From: Halichondria panicea
Lineage: Eukaryota > Porifera > Demospongiae > Suberitida > Halichondriidae
DNA: 64,000 bases
Assembly (NCBI RefSeq): GCF_963675165.1
Contig: NC_087387.1
Coordinates: forward strand, 2,159,501 to 2,223,500
Reading direction: 5' to 3'
Part shown: positions 12,645 to 25,128 of the stretch, one piece after another
Position numbering within the stretch: the stretch's first letter is position 1
Layout: each line of letters opens with the position of its first letter
Translations under genes and position numbers: made by a program
Notes under the pieces: generated by a model
Told to the model about the DNA's origin: nothing
Database searches by the model: none
What the model saw: the letters and a program-made list of their open reading frames with translations, nothing else

Positions 12645-12790
12645 ATGTATAGGATAGACTACACCTAAGAGTAGAATATGCGTCTATGTAACCTCCGCGG
12701 TTGCGGTTAGCCCGAGGCGCAAAGCCGAGGGAAGCTAACCGTAACCAAGGCGGTTACTAAGACGCATATTCTACGAGTGGGTGTGGTCTA
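12645..12790. mobile_element. Snap-back element
   Basis: About 58 bp of inverted arms share GTAGAATATGCGTC on one side and its complement on the other, with a short loop containing AGCCGAGGGAAGC. Non-coding. The arm motif TAGAATATGCGTCC is also the unit of the 22-bp tandem array at 14458-14560. Confidence 0.65.
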
Positions 12791-13336
12791 TCTAACTTGG
12801 ACTTCATTGCGCATGCGCGAGGCGTGGTTATAAAAAGCCAGGTGTTTAGTGCGTAGCAACAGAAATTGAATTTGTGCGAGCTGGACGAGCTGGAGAGCTG
12901 TGAGAGACACCAGTTGACAGAAAAAGAGAAGAAGACGGCTTCAAAACAATGAAAAAACTTAGTAAAGCTTGTGAAACGCTTCTTGAAGATACTGGAAAGA
13001 ACAGACAAGTAAAAAGAACCTAGAACTATGCTAGAACTGACTGCAACACTACAAGAAGAAGAATGAAGCTCTGTGGTGGAGTGGAGGGGGTATAGAGCAG
13101 ACTGGACCGGCATGGAACCTTAAAAAACTCAATAGAAAGTGTCAAGCGACTGCTAAAGTGTTTTTGATGCTTCCTGGCCCCCCTTGCCCATGCCCAACTG
13201 GAAAAAGCAATACAAAGCAACAGTGGACATGGAAAGAATGGATATTGACTGAACAAACTATTGCATTCTGTGTTTTTATAATGTTTTTGTCATCTTCTTG
13301 TCACTTTCACTAAAAATTTCATTTCAACTTTTGAGC

Positions 13337-14427
13337 TAGCCTCGATCCCAGGCCGAGTTTTCGCTTTTATAACGGTTAGGCGAACAACTGGGCCTGGTAC
13401 TAGTTGTCTGCGCATGCGTCAAATTTTCATTGTATATTTGTGGTCGGCAAAAATATTTAATAAATCAATAATAGAAATTTATACACAGAAAATGCACAGA
13501 GTGAGTACACAAAAGATGCACATAGGGAGCTGCTTCACAAAGGCCTGGGGAGTTGCCAGTTGTGCTGCAGCACAATTACAGTGACCCAGGGCAACTTCAA
13601 GATGATTGAATGCCTTCAAATTACGTTTCAAAAAGATTTAGCAGGCTGCTGGACTTCTCTGATTCTAGGCCCCAACTCGTAACTCATTGCTTGAGAAAAC
13701 GTAGATTCTCTTGATGTCTCTGAGCTACCCAGCAACGCTCGAATGAGCAGGTCATACTCCAGTCCTGTGTCTGTGAGTATAGGACAATATTAAAAGAAAC
13801 CAAAGACGGTTAAACCCTTACCTCAAACTGTCCAGTCTCGTCCGTTAGTATAGCCAAGAGGAGCACTGTTGGGATAGCTGGATATTAGCCATTGCTCCTG
13901 TACAGAGAAGTAGACATTTTAAATACGTGTAGATCTATACATATTAAATTTCTCGGTTATAGTGTCATTGTCGACGAGCTGATGATGGCAGCACCAAGTT
14001 CTCTAGCTCAAACTCTTCACTTGATCCACCATATTAATGATGAAACTATAGTCTACCTACATTCTTGCCAAACATGAACAAGACTTGATAGCATAGCCGG
14101 CCATAGGGCCCACACAAAAATATCTGACCTTAACAAGCTTGACAAAGCTTTATACCTCTTCCCTTGTTGTTCAGTCTTCAGAATAAGCTTCAGAGAAGAG
14201 AGAAGCTTCAGCTAAGAGCCATTCCAATCGATTCCAATAATGATAAAACGGGAACTGACTTCTAGTACACGATAGTACACGAATATAAATGTCACGAAAG
14301 TGAACGAGAATATCCATTCGTCAGAATCTGACGAACGACTGACGCATGCGCAGACAACTAGTACCAGGCCCAGTTGTTCGCCTAACCGTTATAAAAGCGA
14401 ATACTCGGCCTGGGATCGAGGCTACTT
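13337..14427. mobile_element. Inverted-repeat element, ~1.09 kb, with possible captured exons
   Basis: Left and right arms of about 90 bp are near-perfect inverted copies, starting TAGCCTCGATCCCAGGCC and reaching GACAACTAGTACCAGGCC. On the minus strand inside the element are two exon-like pieces. One (about 13821-13898) has acceptor CTGTACAG and donor GTAAGG and reads EQWLISSYPNSAPLGY. The other (about 13690-13775) reads LEYDLLIRALLGSSE. Each shows coding-like composition, but the first frame hits a stop next to its donor. They may be fragments of a captured host gene. Confidence 0.5.
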
Positions 14428-14457
14428 TTGAGCCTGCAAATTATTTGTCACTTCCTG

Positions 14458-14560
14458 TAGAATATGCGTCCATTTCCTGTAGAATATGCGTCCATTTCCT
14501 GTAGAATATGTGTCCACTTCCTGTAGAATATGCGCCCATTTCCTGTAGAATAAGTACCTT
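14458..14560. repeat. 22-bp tandem repeat
   Basis: About five direct copies of a unit containing CCTGTAGAATATGCGTCCAT with small changes. It shares its core with the hairpin element at 12645. Confidence 0.85.
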
Positions 14561-15245
14561 CTTGTAGATTATGCTTCCATGTAATCTACTGTTTTTAGCC
14601 AATCAGATCAATTACAGATGATGTAATGTAGTCTAAATACATTATAGATCTAGAAGACTAGAAGTGACCTTTTGTCAGTTTACAGAATAAGTTGACAGTG
14701 AAAGGTCTAGTAGCATCCCTACAGCTGTAGTAGCTCTATGCCCTATACTGGTAGTGAGTCTGATACTGAAAGACAGCTATAAATTTATCTTGTAAAGCCA
14801 AGTTTCGCTTGCCACCCCCCTTTATTGAAGGGCGGGGCAATTTATACAAAGCCACTAAACAGCATTTCATCTCATTTCCATGTTTTGTACATCGTTTATA
14901 CTGAAAATCATCATTAAATACGGAAAAATGAGCTGATTAATACTGAAAAGAAAAGTCTCTACTTGAGGCTCTGCTCTAGTCTATATAGCTGAACGAAATG
15001 ATGCAGTATGGTGCTCTTTCAGAAGGAGATATTATTATGTGTGAGGTAGGAGGACTATTGACGAGAACCCTGTGGCCAAAGGGCTGGCCGTGCATTGTAG
15101 TAGCAAGTCAGGAGAGCCGAGCCTTTCCCAATTCTATTCTCGAAGGAGTTAATTACGACTGATTTTCAGAATACCTGCTTAGCTTTTGGATTATTAAGAT
15201 ATGCTGTACTGCCATTGCTGAATGCCACTGAAAGGATGATTACAG

Positions 15246-15660
15246 ATGTTGTCTAAGCTGTCCCGAAATGCTTTCCCATATACAGTGATAACGATCCTCG
15301 ATATAAGCGAATTGTATTTTGTTTTGCTGGGCATGGAGACAATAATGTTCAAGTTCATACACTGTGATGGAGAAATTAATGTAATTAGGAAAATTATTTG
15401 GCCTCTCTTGCCAGAAAACTGTCCAAACTTGAGGCACATACCGAAATTATTTTTCATTGATTCCTGTCGTGGTGAAGGTACGGATATGGCCATACCTAGA
15501 GGAGGGGGTAATGTATTTTCCCGTGTGTCAGGTATGGCTAACTACCTTGTTGTGCGGTCAACTTTGCCGACTATATGAAAGCGTTTGAGCAAAGCAATCG
15601 TCGTGGAGGTTTTGGACTCCAGCATTTGTAGTCTAATTAAAGAGCAGTTTATTAGTCCAA
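15246..15660 (+). pseudogene. Caspase-like (C14) peptidase remnant, frameshifted
   Basis: One frame reads PNLRHIPKLFFIDSCRGEG, matching the caspase p20 region around the catalytic cysteine (QACRG-type motif, here DSCRG). Just upstream a different frame reads FCFAGHGDNNVQVHT, the GHG motif with the catalytic histidine. The switch between frames occurs near 15355-15362. A further shift near 15570 is needed to reach a frame reading DYMKAFEQSN. No start, prodomain or intact p10 part was found. Both catalytic residues are present but in different frames, so this is a decayed copy or a mis-assembled exon. Confidence 0.55.
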
Positions 15661-16923
15661 CCAATAAAGGAAAAACATTGGGTACATTCTCATTGAGATA
15701 AATCGTCAGGTGAATAGGTTATTCAACTCCCAAAATATTCTAAGAGCACACTCCTTGCCCGGATCACGTCTTCTGCCTGGATGAAGCTCAGGAGCTTGAA
15801 GGTACATAATTATATAGAATAATGGAGCTTTGGTGATCACAGGTCAATCCAATTGTGCAGAATTGACAAGTACAGGATACACTTGGAGCTGTTGTCAGCC
15901 TTCTATAACTTTTTTGCCTGGTGAGTGTTAATTACCTTTATACTGTTTTAAGGATTTAAATGTCAGTGCATGAGCATACATACTTACGTGATCGTACAGT
16001 GCATTAATAGATAATTTCATACACATGTAGATCCGCATTTAGCTGGCTCCATTCCTGGTGCATTACAACCTCCAGCATTTTACAGACGTATTTATACGAC
16101 ATATACCTCTGTTAAATGCTGGAAGTTAGGTTATTTATAAAAAATAAAAATTATAGGAAATACTTTTATAGTTATTGATAAGACTGGATCAAAGGCCGGT
16201 ATATCTGGAGATTAATTAAGTGCATGTTTCCGGTCCATTTAATCCTGCTAGGTCTACAGCCTCAGAACTGCCTACTTCCTTCTCTACCAGCAAGAGTTAT
16301 ACTGAGTGCTAAATCCCAAATTGTTACCCGAGGCGCGCGTGGGCGGCCACGGGTATAGTACTCGTCTGGTCTGTTTGTTTATTTGTGATAGCCTATTCTA
16401 CTTACCTGGACGCCATAGCACTGCGTTTACAGCATGGATAGTCTTCACACAACGAGATCTTGGTTTAAGTAGTGGCAGATATTTTGACGTTAAAGCTTCA
16501 TTGTTGAATAAAAGCTAAGAAGCTTGAACGTTGGCAGCTACTAACTACACGCCGAGGTACCCTACGTATTTACAACTGAAGTGATCCCGTACCAGGAACA
16601 ATGGTCAACCGGAACAATGGCAAAGGGTAACTACAATAGAAAGCTAGAATTGTGACTGGCTCTGTTAGCTGACTCTGCATAGGATCTTACTGCCATACTT
16701 CTCAAGACTCCAGGCTTCTTTTCTGTGATCCTAGACTAGAACCTATAGTCCACAGTGCATATCTCATGTACCACTAAAACTCTGTTCTCATGTTTCAGCG
16801 TGGCCTTCAGTCTGGTTTAGTTTTATTCAGCTCCTGAGTTGCTGTGCTAGACAGCTCAGTCATACATCACTGCATTATTGTCATGCATGCACTGCATTAT
16901 ATCACTCTTCTAGTTTTTTAATC
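15661..16923. other. Intergenic, nothing recognised
   Basis: No exon, RNA gene or clear repeat family is supported here. A short inverted motif around 16070-16125 (CCTCCAGCATTTTACAGA with its loose complement) is the only structure seen. Confidence 0.4.
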
Positions 16924-17073
16924 ATGTCACCAGCCGAGGGTTTGCACTTTAGTGCTCTAGTTAGTACAGCAGTAGCAAGTGGAACCTCTGAAGTAGTAAA
17001 TCCTTTGGCACTACTATCAGACCTAGTGTCCCAGCCTGATGCTATACAAGATGTCATGTCACAATTACAGGAA
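16924..17073 (+). CDS. Possible first coding exon, unknown product
   Basis: ATG follows AATC and opens a frame beginning MSPAEGLHFSALVSTAVASG. It ends with SQLQEG at a good donor (GAAG then GTACGT at 17074). Composition is Ser/Val/Leu-rich with no domain I recognise, and no downstream partner exon was found on this strand. It could be an isolated exon of a small gene or a chance frame. Confidence 0.3.
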
Positions 17074-17226
17074 GGTACGTTTACTAAAGTTATTCTTTCC
17101 CTCCACCCATTTTATTATATTAAATAGCACAGCAATTAATACAAAGCTTATACACATTCATGCCCAATTAATCAGTTTAGTCTTCTGCATAGATTACTAT
17201 AATAGTTAGCAGAAACAAAATAATTA

Positions 17227-17447
17227 CCTTAAGGTGACATATTTTCACAGGTAGATTTGTTTGCGTTTTCACTGTTTAGCTCATTTTGCTGGTATTAAAT
17301 TCTGCGTTCAAGTTGTGAAATTAATGTTATTCATAGTACTCGTAAGTGGTTTTAATGAGATTCATTCCATTTTCCAATTATTTGCGATTTACTCTCCTTC
17401 GCAGAAATAGCAGAAATTAATACTCGCGAAAATACGTCACCTTAAAG
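17227..17447. mobile_element. MITE with CCTTAAGGTGAC ends
   Basis: A 221-bp element with inverted ends CCTTAAGGTGACATATTTTC and the complement of GAAAATACGTCACCTTAAAG, flanked by TA on both sides. The CCTTAAGG terminus is shared with the pogo-like element at 21753-22395, suggesting mobilisation by the same transposase type. Confidence 0.75.
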
Positions 17448-19359
17448 TATACTGGCACACAACAGACTACTATATCTTGTGGCCGCCTATATGTGGGTTA
17501 AACAATTGAGCATGCTCACTATAAAAGGGTATGCCCAGGACAGCTCCGACCGGAAGCAACCAAAAAATGACAAAATGGCAACAATGAATTTTCTTGAGTC
17601 TTGCAAAAAGACGCCCTTGACAGTAATAATGTTTTAGATTCTTACATTCTTCTTTTGATATGCTTTCTTCCGCTCTCTCACGCTCTCTCACGAGATAGTA
17701 GACACAAACTAAAAACAAAAAATGGCTATCAAAAGCAAGAAGTCAGTTCTCAACCTCAAAAGAAGCCTACTGGGGTTCCACAGGAGCTAAAGCTCGACTG
17801 AAGATACCAAGCTAGATAAATTGACAGTGGTAAGTGTTAATTGTCTTGCTGCCCGAGGTTCATTGGCCCAACATGAGGATCTGACAAACTGATGTTGTTG
17901 TTGAAGATGTGGACATAAGTAAGCTAGTAGTCTATATAGGTCTATAGTAAGTTAGTAGTCTAATGTGATTGCATTAACCTGCGAGCGCTTTTAACATGTG
18001 CATTTTGTCAGTGTAAAGGTGTTTTCTGTAATGAAGAGGAGAGTTGAAAGTCTGTAAGGAACATCTATAGTGGGTTCGGGTATCGTTCAAGCACCTCCTA
18101 AAGAACGGAAATTGATTGTACTAGTATTTGTAAGTTAAAATAACGCACAAACAGCTGGGTGTTGTGGCTGTGACAGGTGACAATTGAAAGTGGACAGGTG
18201 TTTTCTCTGTTCAATTACTAGTAGGTCATTCTGCTCATAGCCACTAGGACCTTTCTATAATATTGCAGTTTGTTTGTTCATATATACAGTCATTATGCCT
18301 CAGTTGCGCATGCGCAAGGTATATGGATTAACGAGAGTCTACTGCATGTAATGTGCGCTAAAATTGGCATTATATAGTCTAGGATTTATACACATTAGCT
18401 TTAGGTATACATGATGCAGGCTGTCTCTCGCAGCATGTGTGCACAATTTACATTATTATAGATCTAGTTGAAAACAATAGGAATAAAAGCTAACAGCTAA
18501 AATTGGCATTTGGAGTACATGCACAACAGCTGTATAGGTACATAATGTAGGCATGTGCACAACTTACATAGTTCAAAACAATAAGAATTGTCCAAAAACT
18601 ACATACAATATAGACTCTTGCTAATTCGGCTCTTCTGAATTAAGGTCACCTTAATATACCGGTCGTTTTGTTTGGCTATAGCTACAGTGGAACCTCCATT
18701 AACAATCACTTCGGAAGAGCAACCACCTGCTATAAAACGGCCGAGAGCTCAGGTCCAGATTGAAACTATAAATGTATAAAGCAATCACTTAGGAACGGCC
18801 ACCTCTCTACTTTGTATATATAACGAGCAGCTTTCTAGTCCAATCAGCTCAGTAACCTTTCAGAATGGAGAGCTGCACTCGAATTAGCAGAAAATTATTG
18901 TTCAGTGAGATTTAATTAAGCCCTGATAAATTACCCTTTTTTTAACCCATTATTTATTCTTGAGAAATGTGCCTATTCTCATAAAAAATCCGATTATTCT
19001 CATAAAAAATCCAATTATTCCCAAAAAATTATTAGAGACAAAATTAAGACGTAGACATAAACCAGCACTCAACTGATACAAGACATAATTGATTCTCGGT
19101 GTTATCTTGTTGACTTGATTCATAATATTCACCTTCAGCCATTTTTGACATGAGAATGTCGTTATGCAAAACTTAATGTAATGATCTTTACACTCGAATA
19201 GAGAGCATATAAATATCTTCGAGACAGAGCTGCAAAATTAGTCATTAGATTCGAGGCAGGGTCGCTATTTTTAGCTGCCTAATTTTGAATTTAGCCACAT
19301 CACAGCCAACTGCAAGATTAACTAGCTAAAATTGGCATTTAGAGTATACAAAAACAACC
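17448..19359. other. Intergenic with satellite and TIR fragments
   Basis: No gene is supported. Isolated copies of the ~105-bp satellite core lie near 18400-18600. TIR-like ends are seen near 18310-18350 and 18605-18720. Short frames on either strand lack splice or domain support. Confidence 0.4.
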
Positions 19360-21310
19360 GATACATGATGCAGGCTGTCTCTCGCAGCATGTGCACAATA
19401 GTTCGAATTGTTCAAAAACTATAGAAGCTACAATATTTTGGAGTACACAACAACTGTAGATACATAATGCAGGCTGTCTCTCTCGCAGCATGTGCACAAT
19501 AGTTCGAATTGTTCAAAAACTATAGAAGCTACAATATTTTGGAATACACAACAACTGTAGATACATAATGCAGGCTGTCTCTCGCAGTATGTGCACAATA
19601 GTTCGAATTGTTCAAAAACTATAGAAGCTATACAATATTTTGGAGTACACAACAACTGTAGGTACATAATGCAGGCTGTCTCTCGCAGTATATGCACAAT
19701 AGTTCAAATTGTTTAAAAACTATAGAAGCTATACAATATTTTGGAGTACACAACAACTGTAGATACATAATGCAGGCTGTCTCTCGCAGCATGTGCACAA
19801 TAGTTCAAATTAATTTGTTCAAAAACTATAAAAGCCACAATATTTTGGAGTACACAACATGCAACTGTAGGTACATAATGCCGGCTGTCTCTCGCAGCAT
19901 GTGCACAATAGTTCGAATTGTTCAAAAACTATTAAGCTATACAATATTTTGGAGTACACAACAACTGTAGGTACATAATGCAGGCTGTCTCTCGCAGCAT
20001 GTGCACAATAGTTCGAATTGTTCAAAAACTATAGAAGCTATACAATATTTTGGAGTACACAACAACTGTAGGTACATAATGCAGGCTGTCTCTCACAGCA
20101 TGTGCACAATAGTTCGAATTGTTCAAAAACTATAGAAGCTACAATATTTTGGAGTACACAACAACCGATACATGATACAGGCTGTCTCTCGCAGCATGTG
20201 CACAATAGTTCGAATTGTCCAAAAACTATAGAAGCCACAATATTTTGGAGTACACAACATGCAACTGTAGGTACATAATGCAGGCTGTCTCTCGCAGCAT
20301 GTGCACAATAGTTCGAATTGTTCAAAAACTATAGAAGCTATACAATATTTTGGAGTACACAACAACTGTATATAGGTACATAATGCAGGCTGTCTCTCGC
20401 AGCATGTGCACAATAGTTTGACCAAAATCTATAGAAGATACAATATTTTGAGTACACAACAACTGTAGGTACATAATGCATGCTGTCTCTCGCAGTATAT
20501 GTGCACAATAGTTCAAATTGTTCAAAACTATAGAAGCTACAATATTTTGGAGTACACAACAACTGTAGGTACATAATGCATGCTGTCTCTCGCAGCATGT
20601 GCACAATAGTTCGAATTGTCCAAATCTATAGAAGCTACAATATTTTGGAGTACACAACAACTGTAGGTACATAATGCCGGCTGTCTCTCGCAGCATGTGC
20701 ACAATAGTTCGAATTGTCCAAAATCTATAGAAGCTACAATATTTTGGAGTACACAACAACTGTAGGTACATAATGCATGCTGTCTCTCGCAGTATATGTG
20801 CACAATAGTTCAAATTGTTCAGAAGCTACAGTATACACAACAACTGTATAGATACATAATGCAGGCTGTCTCTTGCAGCATGTGCACATTAGTTCGAATT
20901 GTTTAAAAACTATAAAAGCTATAATATTTTGTGGTACACAACAGCTGTATAGATAACATAATGCAGGCTGTCTCTTGCAGCATAGTTCAACAATAAGAAT
21001 TGTTTAAAAACTATAAAAGCTATAATATTTTGTGGTACACAACAGCTGTAAATAACATAATGCAGGCTGTCTCTTGCAGCATAGTTCAACAATAAGAATT
21101 GTCTAAAAACTACATAATTATAATTATGTGTGCACAACAGCTGCATATGATACACATGATGCAGGCTGTGTCGATCTCTGCACAACTTGCATAGTTCAAC
21201 AATAAGAATTGTCTAAAAACTATAATTATGTGTGCACAACAGCTGCATATGATACACATGATGCAGGCTGTGTCGATCTCTGCACAACTTGCATAGTTCA
21301 AAACAATAAG
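19360..21310. repeat. ~105-bp minisatellite array
   Basis: A core unit of 100-110 bp contains GCAGGCTGTCTCTCGCAGCA, GTGCACAATAGTTCGAATTG and CTACAATATTTTGGAGTACA. About 14-15 close copies run to roughly 20900, followed by three or four diverged copies to about 21310. Isolated relatives lie at 18400-18600 and 27370-27560. On the minus strand the unit happens to lack stops in some frames, giving long Cys-rich reading frames; unit lengths are not multiples of three, so these are not credible proteins. Confidence 0.9.
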
Positions 21311-21752
21311 AATTGTCTAAAAACTATACGCTAAGTAGATTCTCGCTAATCCGGTTCTCTGAATTATGGTCACCCCCGATAATTTATACCGGTCGTTTTG
21401 TTTGGCACAGAAGATTGCTAGCTAGATCAAATAACTCGCCTTGAAATGCGGCCACTTACCTCGCTATTCATGCTGCCTCAAAAATGACGTTAATACGGCC
21501 GGATATGACTTTCTGGATGCTGTTTGGCAGATTACACTAAATTCTTGAATAATTCATTATCAGTACGGCCAAATTATGATTTGAGACAGGACTGCTATTT
21601 AGCCGCGGCTAATTTCTGAAATGCAGCCCTGCACTATTCATGACTTCTATTCCCTACAGTTATCTGCATGGAATCAAGCCACCTCGTTATTGCTGCCAAA
21701 CTGCACTGTTCCAAGAATATGGATAATGTGAGTAATGTGTAATTGTGTAATA

Positions 21753-22395
21753 CCTTAAGGACACTATTTTAAACGGGTACTAAATTTGGCGGTTTGGAGA
21801 CCTACCAATTTGGCAGGTACTAATTTTAGCTATTTCATAATTCAGTTTCCAAATTTTTTAATTAGCGATAGGAATAATTATCACACACAATTGAATTGAA
21901 TGAATTAGCTAGTGTCACAAACAATGCATTCAAAAGGGTCCTCTGGTGGTAAAACAGTTGTTCCATCCAATAGTCCTGATATGCCAGCCTTCATCCATCC
22001 ATTATATATGACTTTTCTTCCTTTCTCAGTTGAAAAGAAGTTATACAAGTTAACTAACCATTGGGCATGGAGTGGTTTAATCACTGAAAGACGAAAGTCA
22101 ACTTCAACATCTTCAAGATTCATTTCAGAGTCTAGTTGCTTACTAACAGCATCAGAATAATACGTGACAAATTCCTTTTTCATAAACTGAACTAGTACTA
22201 TACTGTACGTACATATACATGTATTATATTTGTTGTACTAGACCTATAATGATAGCTAATAGACTACTTCCATTTAAACGAATTTTAAAAATTTCTTTGG
22301 TTAAATAAAAGTATGCGAGTACTTATATTAGCGGTTTGGGTCGTTCTCGCTAAAAACGCTAAATTTAATACCCGTTTATAATAGTGACCTTAAGG
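21753..22395 (-). mobile_element. Pogo/Tigger-like element with transposase C-terminal remnant
   Basis: A 643-bp element has inverted termini of about 35 bp, starting CCTTAAGGACACTATTTTAA on the left and CCTTAAGGTCACTATTATAA read inward from the right. TA is duplicated at both ends. A minus-strand frame (21905-22183, 92 codons) contains DVEVDFRLSVIKPLHAQWL and VIYNGWMKAGI, resembling the C-terminal part of pogo/Tigger-type DDE transposases. The catalytic DDE core is absent, so this is an internally deleted, non-autonomous copy. Confidence 0.75.
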
Positions 22396-24500
22396 TAGTT
22401 GTACCTAGGGTATATTATAGATTTGTACCCGAGGGCAGTTCTATGTATTTCCCGAGAAAATATATATACAACTGCATGAGGGTATAATATCCAAGATATC
22501 TATATGGTGCAGGTGGCTGGCACTGATTAGAAGCAAATAGAAGCTGTTATTGAAACGCATACATTTACAGTGGATTGCAGTGCACTTGTTGTCAAACAGC
22601 AAACCACAATTAGATTGCCAGATATGAAATTTACAATAACATTCTATTGTTATACCCTAAGCTTGCACTTTAGGGTCAAACTGAAATGTCAAACACTTTT
22701 TCAGCAGAATCTCATAATTGAACTTCTGGCCTGAATGTATATACATGTAAGTATAGCAAACCCATACACCAGAATTGAATCTATAAGGCTGAGGGGGATG
22801 TTAAATCTAAGACAAAGAAGGGCTCACAGTCGTATGTATAATAGTCTCACTATATAAAGATACCTATACCAGGAGTGTAGCTCCTGAAGAGCATTCTCCC
22901 CAAGTAGTCTATGTATTATGTAATACATGTGTGTATCAGTCTGTATGAATTACATTAGAATGCACTGTAAAAACAAGTGGGTTGTTTCAACACTGACACA
23001 CGTGTCATTTGATTGTCCCTCCAAATGACATGCTACACGTGTGTCAAATTGAAGGTGTGTCGATTTGACCCACTTCTAGCGGGTCATTTGACACGTGTTA
23101 TTAATCATTCCAATTAACACCATTTCAATCTCATAAAACAATAAACAATAACAAAAATAATGACGAGTCTATATAGCGCTATAGCATAATTATAGTAACT
23201 GAAAATGAAACAAAAGTATTCAGAAGTGTTTGCAAAACTTGCATGCATGTATCCAGTTAATTATGAGTCTTTACTACAGTCCTTTGAACTTGTCTTCATA
23301 GCTAAAATAATGGTGAAAAATATTATAAGTTGTGAACGCATTGTATGAAATTACATACCTATTTCGGACCGGTATTAAGATTCAGACAGCTAGTTCACTT
23401 GGAGTGGTTAGGAAGGCCTACCTGCAAAAGAATAATTATGCTGATGAGCTGCAATAATAGTACTCAAATTTGTGTAAATGCCTTGACAACGGCTAGAAAA
23501 AAGAATCAGACCGCAAAAATTAATGTCAGAGCAGTTTGAGGATAGTTAAGAGGGCCTATATATATCACACATAAATGAAAGGTGTCAATTTAGCATGCAA
23601 ACGCATGTCAAACTGCTTTCCCAAAAATTAACACACTAACATGGGTGTCAAATTAATATATGTCATTTTTACTGTGTCAAAACCGGCACATGTGCTAAAT
23701 TCTACTGTGCTGAAACATCTGTGCTGAAACATCTGTGCTGATTGTATTGTGCTAAATTAATTTCAAACATTAAAAACAACAATACATCAATTCAGTGTTA
23801 AAATTGTATCTAAACAAACGATAAGGATATACAAAAGTGAAAGGTTTCTTTTAACATAGTTAAACATAGCAAGTCTGCACTCAGATCACTGCAATTGCAA
23901 GATACTGCCTTTGACTTCTCAGCATCACCTGCATGCGCGAAGTAGAAAAATATGTCACATAAAAGCCAGTAGAATTATAACCAAGTATACCAAGTACTTT
24001 AGGCATCAATCGTTTTTAACAACAATCATGGGTCGATCACTACCCACTATTTGAGTTTCCCTGCGATTGCATGCACAGCAAAAATAATTATCATCAATCA
24101 ATGTGTGTATAAAAGCTAGCTATTAGTAGTTTTATGTTATGTAGCTTTGGCACCTCCACCGAGGCATCAGCACCCGCGGTGCTTTCATTAGAAGAAGTAA
24201 ATAACTCACTTATTGTGCTATTAAACTTGGGCAATATAGCTAGGCTTCAATTGGTCTCCACTTTGTTGAGCCCCCATTCAACCTTTTACTTGCTTGTCCT
24301 TCCTGCATAATTATTATATTGTAGAGTTATTACAGGGTGTCATACAGGATTTTAAAGTAGAGGGGGAAATATAAGGCATTCTTTTAAAAAAAGTCAACTG
24401 CATGTTATTTCAATACCCTGGTTAGTAGCTATACAGACTACGGATACTCAGTCATACAACATTACTAATACCTGAATTTTAGGGGGGGGGGGGGGTTGGA
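22396..24500. other. Repeat-rich intergenic
   Basis: Nothing protein-coding is supported. It contains palindromic CACGTGT/GTGTCA motifs (22995-23100), a diverged partial copy (23350-23560) of the ~300-bp tandem unit found at 25553, and a partial family A repeat (23995-24193). Confidence 0.4.
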
Positions 24501-24504
24501 GCCA

Positions 24505-25128
24505 GGGGGGATACTTCCCCTGTGTACTGTATGACACCCTGGTACAATTGGTACAATAATTATTATACAATAGCTGTGCAATTAATTGTACAGATGCTCC
24601 CCTGTGTACTGTATGACACCTGGTACAATACAATAGTTGTGCAATTACATTGTACAGATGCTCCCCCTGTGTACTGTATGACACCCTGGTACAATTGGTA
24701 CAATAATTATTATACAATAGCTGTGCAATTAATTGTACAGATGCTCCCCTGTGTACTGTACGACACCTGGTACAATACAATAGCTGTGCAATTACATTGT
24801 ACAGATGCTCCCTTGTGTACTGTACAACACCTGGTACAATACAATAGCTGTGCAATTACATTGTACAGATGCTCCCTTGTGTACTGTACGACACCTGGTA
24901 CAATACAATAGCTGTGCAATTACATTGTACAGATGCTCCCTTGTGTACTGTACGACACCTGGTACAATACAATAGCTGTGCAATTACATTGTACAGATGC
25001 TCCCTTGTGTACTGTACGACACCTGGTACAATACAATAGCTGTGCAATTACATTGTACAGATGCTCCCTTGTGTACTGTACAACACCTGGTACAATACAA
25101 TAGCTGTGCAATTACATTGTACAGCATT
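24505..25128. repeat. 64-bp minisatellite array
   Basis: About nine units contain CTGTGCAATTACATTGTACA and GTGTACTGTACGACACCTGG. Most are spaced exactly 64 bp apart (24849, 24913, 24977, 25041 and 25105); the first units are longer because of a TTGGTACAATAATTATTATA insertion. The GTGTACTGTATGACACC core faces an inverted GGTGTCATACAGG at 24337, suggesting the array grew from a transposon end. Confidence 0.9.

Larger units (their letters stand above)
8132..15245. other. Intergenic, repeat-rich
   Basis: No solid gene is visible between the receptor copy 1 start and the caspase-like remnant. The stretch contains a 68-bp perfect-looking hairpin (9002-9069), a (TG)n tract (9337-9419), a possible transposon coding fragment (9661-9835), a hairpin at 10322-10379, two heptamer foldback elements (10443-12181), a (CA)n tract (12329-12427), a hairpin element (12645-12790), a 1.09 kb inverted-repeat element (13337-14427) and 22-bp tandem repeats (14458-14560). 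Confidence 0.6.

Noticed and set aside
12810-13260. Possible gene with TATA-like TTATAAAAAGCC and a short Lys/Glu-rich frame
   Set aside because: The frame stops after a few dozen codons in each phase and the region lies between transposon arms; not enough to call a gene.
19428-21301. Many overlapping Cys-rich minus-strand frames up to 163 codons
   Set aside because: They follow the ~105-bp satellite in several frames at once, and unit lengths are not multiples of three, so translation cannot be maintained as a protein repeat.
24448-25111. Frames up to 135 codons on both strands and a possible CRISPR-like spacing
   Set aside because: This is a continuous 64-bp tandem satellite with no unique spacers, in a eukaryotic context.
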